A stretch of 64,000 bases of DNA, from contig NZ_PXZL01000011.1 of assembly GCF_003013405.1 (NCBI RefSeq), positions 1-64,000 of the forward strand. Direction: 5' to 3'. Shown here piece after piece: positions 60,096-64,000 of the stretch; positions within the stretch are counted from its first letter, which is position 1, and each line of letters begins with the position of its first letter. A program made the translations under genes and the position numbers. Below the pieces are notes generated by a model. It was not told the DNA's origin, did not search any database, and worked only from the letters and a program-made list of their open reading frames with translations. This DNA comes from Brevibacillus formosus. Lineage in GTDB: Bacteria > Bacillota > Bacilli > Brevibacillales > Brevibacillaceae.

Positions 60096-61240
60096 GTGAA
60101 ATGCTATGGCTAATTCGGAAAACGCTGATGGAGACGTTTCGCAGCAAAAAAAGCTGGTTTACCTATTTGGGTTTGCCGATCGCAGGGGTTCTGCTGTCTC
60201 TTACCATGTACAGCAATGCAGGCAGCGGCACGATCCATGTAGGAATCATCAATCAGGATGGGGACCAGGTGATCACGCAGGATTCGATCCGGTTTATCGA
60301 GAGATTGAATCATGTTGAGGTCACAGTTGTCGACGAACAGACGATGCGTGAACAGATCGTTTCTGGTGAACTGGATAGCGGAATTGTTTTCGAGCCAGGA
60401 TATGCTGCTAGTGTTAGGGAAGGGGCGCCAGCGCACTTGAATATTGTCTCCGTAAAGGGTGAGCAGGTTACTGCCTATGTGAAGGCCATGCTGCACAGTT
60501 ATATCGGCAATCTTGCCGCGATTGGAAAAGCGGTACAGGCGGATGAGGCAAAGTTCACGAAGCTGTATGCGGCATACCACGAGCAAAGCTACAAGCTCAG
60601 TACGGTAGCGCTTCAAAACAACTCAAACGTGGCGCGCATGACGAATCAATCGATTGGATTCCTTATTATGTTCATGATGTTTTCAGCGGTGGACATGTCA
60701 GAGATCATTTTAAAAGAAAAAGGGAATCGCACCTTTTTACGACTCCTTTCCTCGCCGATGTCGGCCAGATCCTATGTATTCTCGAATATTATCGTCAGCA
60801 TGTTTATTTTACTGCTGCAAATCATCGTGACCTTGCTCGTCATGAAAAACGTCTTCGGTATAGATGCAGGCGTCCCGTATAGCCAAATGATTCTGCCGTT
60901 GTTCGTGTTCGCGCTGGGGGCAATCGCACTCTCTCTGATGACCGTTGCCTTTGCGAAGAGTAGAGCAGGTGCCGGAGCGATTTCCAATCTGATTATTGTA
61001 CCGACGTGCCTCCTGGCTGGCTGCTTCTTCCCCATGGAAATCATGCCGGTCACTGTGCGCAATATTTCTGCGTTCTTGCCCCAGCATTGGTTGCTCGATA
61101 CGGTGAATAAGCTTCAACAAGGGTACAGTCTGGGGAGCTTGTATTTGAACATAGCTATTTTGCTCGCATTCGCTACGGTTTTTGCTTTGATCGCCATTTA
61201 TCGGTTTGGGCGAAATAACGATAGTAGACAGTTTGTGTGA
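60092..61240 (+). CDS. ABC-2 permease, second (LnrN-like)
   Basis: A 382-aa membrane subunit similar in layout to the preceding one: helix 1 YLGLPIAGVLLSLTMYSNAG, external domain with VGIINQDGDQVITQD, then MTNQSIGFLIMFMMFSAVDM with ILKEKGNRTFLRLLSSPMSA, and PTCLLAGCFFPMEIMPVTVR ... FLPQHWLLDTVNKLQQG. The ATG overlaps the stop of the first permease gene (ATGA), so they are translated together and presumably form a heterodimeric channel. Confidence 0.9.
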   Translation: MSEMLWLIRKTLMETFRSKKSWFTYLGLPIAGVLLSLTMYSNAGSGTIHVGIINQDGDQVITQDSIRFIERLNHVEVTVVDEQTMREQIVSGELDSGIVFEPGYAASVREGAPAHLNIVSVKGEQVTAYVKAMLHSYIGNLAAIGKAVQADEAKFTKLYAAYHEQSYKLSTVALQNNSNVARMTNQSIGFLIMFMMFSAVDMSEIILKEKGNRTFLRLLSSPMSARSYVFSNIIVSMFILLLQIIVTLLVMKNVFGIDAGVPYSQMILPLFVFALGAIALSLMTVAFAKSRAGAGAISNLIIVPTCLLAGCFFPMEIMPVTVRNISAFLPQHWLLDTVNKLQQGYSLGSLYLNIAILLAFATVFALIAIYRFGRNNDSRQFV

Positions 61241-61286
61241 GAAAAATAGGACTGTGGAACTGCAATTTGACAAGGGATAATCCGAA

Positions 61287-64000
61287 ATGTGTCGAAAGAT
61301 GCATACTATGATAAAGCGAAGCAACCATAATCGGAGTCATTCAAAAGCACTCATAAGTAAGTATCTTTTGATTCTTCTCTTGTTTTTAGCATTTCTGCTA
61401 GGGCTTCGGATGTTCTGGTTTTCGTTTCATGCGTTTCCAGAGCATCCGCCTGTGGTTCAAGGGGTTCTTGATATGCGCGGGTGGGATTTTGAAAATTCTC
61501 CGTCCATTTCACTGGATGGGGAGTGGGAGTTTTTTCCTGGTTCTTTCATCACGCATGAAGATTTCAAGCAATCATCGCATGACGAACGTCAATACCTTCA
61601 AGTGCCTGGCAATTGGAGCAGCGCTTTTTCCAGGGACTCTCCGTCACCGTATGGCTATGGAACATACCGTTTACGGATCTTGGTCGATCAACCGCTAAAT
61701 CAGCCATACACCTTATGGGTTCCGCAAGTGGAGGCATCTTCTACCGTAGAGGTTAACGGAGAGATATTAGCCAGAATAGGAGTACCTGCGACAACAGCGG
61801 AAGAGTACACACCGCAGAAGGCATCCTTCACGGTTACGTACATTGCAGGGGATGCAAAGGTCATTGAAGTGCTTGTCCGAACTGCCAACTTCCATAATCC
61901 AATCGAAGGAGGCATCGTCAGATCGATTTACTTCGGGTCGCAGGCAGCTATTGACACCGAACGCTGGTATTCCATTGGCTTCCAGATGGCAACTTTCCTC
62001 ATCTTGTTGCTTCATGGCTTGTATGCCGGCATCCTGTATATATTTAATGCCCGTCACAAAGAGTTTCTCGTATTCCTGCTACTGCTTTCCTGTGTAGGGA
62101 TAAAGACGGTGTCTGATTTTGACAACCTGCTGTTGCTTTGGCTCCCGCTTGATTATACATGGTCGACCAAGGTGGAAGTGCTCGCCTACATATGGCAGCC
62201 TTTGCTGATGATCGTATTGGTGAGAAGCCTGACGGAACAGGGGGAGAAAGAATATACAAAACCGTTCAGCGCGTACCTTTCCATGCTCAGTCTTTATTCG
62301 GCAGTCATCGTACTGGGAACAGCACAATGGGTGTATATATTAGCTGGAACGCCATTTTTAGTCATTATTTATTTCGGCCCATTGCTATTGTTTATTTTCA
62401 GAATCAGCCGCATGCTCATGCAAAACAAGCATGACGCTGTATTTTTGCTTATTGCTGCAACAAGTATTTTTTCCAATGTCATATGGTCCGCAGTCATGGA
62501 ATATCAAATCATCGATATCAAGTACGTGTTTTATCCGCTCGATATGATTGCTGCTCTTGTCAGCTTTTCTGCCTATTGGTTTAAGCTATTCTTTCGCAAT
62601 GCAGAGGAAAAGGTCAAGCTAACGGAGCAATTGAAAGAAGCGGACAAGCTCAAAGACCAGTTTCTCGCCCATACCTCGCACGAACTGAGAACGCCCTTGC
62701 ACGGCATCATGAATATTGCCCAGACTGTCGTCAACAATGAAAAGCATGTCATGGGTGGTCGCAGCACGCAGGATATGGAGCTCTTAATCACGATCAGCCG
62801 CAGAATGTCGCATCTACTGGATGATTTGCTAGATGTCGTACGTTTGCAGGACAAGCATATCGTGTTGCAGAAGAAGCCATTGCATATTCAATCGGTTGTT
62901 TCCGGAATCATCGGCATGCTCACTTACATGGTAGAAGGCAAGCCTGTTCAACTGAAAATGGACATACCAGAGTCCATCCCGCCAATCTTGGCAGATGAGA
63001 AGCGGCTAGTCCAGATTTTATTCAATCTGGTTCACAATGCACTGAAGTTCACGGAAGAAGGATCTGTCGTCGTTTCTGCTGAGATCGTAGACGAACAGCT
63101 GGCGATCTATGTATCCGATACAGGAATCGGGATGGATGCGCATACCAAGTCACGTATATTTTTGCCATATGAGCAGGGAGCTCAAGCAACGAACGGTGGT
63201 GGAGGAATCGGCCTCGGTCTTGCTATTTGTACACAGCTGGTCGAGCTGCATGATAGCGAGCTGAGAGTCGACTCTGAACCGGGCAAAGGTTCGGTATTTA
63301 GCTTCTCGCTGCCCATGGTTAGTACAGATGAGATGGAAGCAGCAGAGAGCCAATATGCGGAGCAGATAGATAAGGGCAATCAAGTGACGGCTATCAACCA
63401 GATGAGGCATAGTGAAGCGCCAGATATCTTGGCTTTTCAGCAAACGGCTGCACATGCGTTTGTAGAAAGAAAGGCGAAAATATTAGCGATCGATGACGAC
63501 CCGGTTAACTTAAGGGTGCTGGATCGAATGCTCTCATCCTCGCATTATCAAATCACTACGTGCACATCGCCAAGAGACGCGCTCGATCTGCTTTTTACAG
63601 AGCAGTGGGATTTGCTTATCATCGATGTCATGATGCCCCATATGTCGGGCTATGAGCTGACGCAAAGGGTTAGGGAGCATTTCTCTGTTTCAGAGCTTCC
63701 GATTTTGCTCTTAACTGCGCGCAGCCAGTCTCAGGATGTATACACCGGGTATTTGTCTGGTGCGAATGACTATGTATGCAAACCAGTCGATGGCATGGAG
63801 CTGAAATATCGCGTCTGGTCGTTGACGACACTCAAGCAAACCGTCGATGAACAACTTCGTATGGAGGCTGCCTACTTGCAGGCGCAGATTCACCCGCACT
63901 TCTTGTTCAACACACTTAGCTCGATCATGGCATTGAGTGACATTGATACGGAGAAGATGCGTAAACTCGGGGATGCGTTTACCGCCTTCTTGCATATCAG
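61287..64000 (+). CDS. Hybrid 7TM sensor kinase with receiver and second kinase domain (partial)
   Basis: The frame is open from ATG 61287 to the window end (904 codons), so the C-terminus is missing. Order: one N-terminal helix (ISKYLLILLLFLAFLLGLRM), an external beta-sandwich (7TMR-DISM extracellular type; YGYGTYRLRILVDQ), seven membrane helices (~residues 225-430), HisKA with phospho-His465 in HTSHELRTPLHGIMN, HATPase (LFNLVHNALKFTEEG, GGGIGLGLAICTQL), a receiver (ILAIDDDPVNL, Asp in LLIIDVMMPHMSG, Lys in YVCKPV), then a LytS-type kinase start (LQAQIHPHFLFNTLSSIM). Such proteins chain two phosphorelay modules. The start has AAGGG 10 nt upstream; later ATGs are possible. Confidence 0.88.
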   Translation, partial: MCRKMHTMIKRSNHNRSHSKALISKYLLILLLFLAFLLGLRMFWFSFHAFPEHPPVVQGVLDMRGWDFENSPSISLDGEWEFFPGSFITHEDFKQSSHDERQYLQVPGNWSSAFSRDSPSPYGYGTYRLRILVDQPLNQPYTLWVPQVEASSTVEVNGEILARIGVPATTAEEYTPQKASFTVTYIAGDAKVIEVLVRTANFHNPIEGGIVRSIYFGSQAAIDTERWYSIGFQMATFLILLLHGLYAGILYIFNARHKEFLVFLLLLSCVGIKTVSDFDNLLLLWLPLDYTWSTKVEVLAYIWQPLLMIVLVRSLTEQGEKEYTKPFSAYLSMLSLYSAVIVLGTAQWVYILAGTPFLVIIYFGPLLLFIFRISRMLMQNKHDAVFLLIAATSIFSNVIWSAVMEYQIIDIKYVFYPLDMIAALVSFSAYWFKLFFRNAEEKVKLTEQLKEADKLKDQFLAHTSHELRTPLHGIMNIAQTVVNNEKHVMGGRSTQDMELLITISRRMSHLLDDLLDVVRLQDKHIVLQKKPLHIQSVVSGIIGMLTYMVEGKPVQLKMDIPESIPPILADEKRLVQILFNLVHNALKFTEEGSVVVSAEIVDEQLAIYVSDTGIGMDAHTKSRIFLPYEQGAQATNGGGGIGLGLAICTQLVELHDSELRVDSEPGKGSVFSFSLPMVSTDEMEAAESQYAEQIDKGNQVTAINQMRHSEAPDILAFQQTAAHAFVERKAKILAIDDDPVNLRVLDRMLSSSHYQITTCTSPRDALDLLFTEQWDLLIIDVMMPHMSGYELTQRVREHFSVSELPILLLTARSQSQDVYTGYLSGANDYVCKPVDGMELKYRVWSLTTLKQTVDEQLRMEAAYLQAQIHPHFLFNTLSSIMALSDIDTEKMRKLGDAFTAFLHI

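Noticed and set aside
1..64000. CRISPR arrays, rRNA and tRNA genes
   Set aside because: No regularly spaced identical repeats, no tRNA cloverleaf ending in CCA and no rRNA-like sequence were seen on reading.

Overview
The window reads as chromosome of a Firmicute of the Brevibacillus/Paenibacillus type, most likely Brevibacillus. It carries Bacillus-style gatCAB, glcK, dgkB, rlmCD, natAB and cwlJ genes, strong AGGAGG ribosome sites with frequent GTG/TTG starts, Spo0E and cortex-lysis functions of a spore former, and an intact alveolysin-type cytolysin. The genus is an inference from gene content; no rRNA or tRNA gene is present.

Core segment, 1-15591: a possible 6S-like hairpin RNA precedes gatCAB (Gln-tRNA amidotransferase). 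Then come a secreted YcdB/YcdC-type protein, a sigma factor fused to a BtrH-like domain, a broken lipoprotein gene, a natAB sodium-efflux ABC pair, an EamA transporter, glucokinase, diacylglycerol kinase and the 23S rRNA m5U methyltransferase.

Accessory island, about 15600-30700: it opens with a decayed tyrosine integrase beside rlmCD. It holds an EVE-like McrB/McrC pair set between remnants of an older restriction-modification (R-M) system. After that come Vsr, and an intact R-M locus (HTH-like protein, AlwI-type endonuclease, second PD-(D/E)XK protein, convergent C5 methyltransferase). Next are a secreted HNH nuclease with a SUKH immunity protein, a Spo0E-like phosphatase divergent from an HTH-TPR quorum regulator with its secreted peptide, a serine-recombinase remnant and an LprI-like lipoprotein. 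Degenerate direct and palindromic repeats punctuate the right half.

RiPP-like locus, 30579-34365: a strong promoter and an operator-like inverted repeat drive a 29-aa peptide ending in DCTCMQA. A terminator hairpin, a PqqD-like/RRE plus HELMH membrane protease, and a 727-aa TPR protein follow. A second DCKCMQE tail lies after the TPR gene. This is the best candidate here for an undescribed system.

Variable segment, 34500-43700: thiol-activated cytolysin, several small proteins (one Cys-rich, 54 aa, not obvious from long ORFs), a DUF1259 protein, an HxlR/oxidoreductase pair, cwlJ and three glycosyltransferases.

Metabolic and signalling segment, 43900-64000: HEAT protein, phytase-like esterase, orphan trpB, nucleoside hydrolase plus nupC, CPBP protease, GNAT, sulfatase-modifying-factor-like and radical SAM proteins, a copper-amine-oxidase-type secreted protein, a TetR regulator with an internally deleted MFS gene, a methyltransferase, an Lnr-like two-component/ABC export operon, and a hybrid 7TM sensor kinase cut by the window end.
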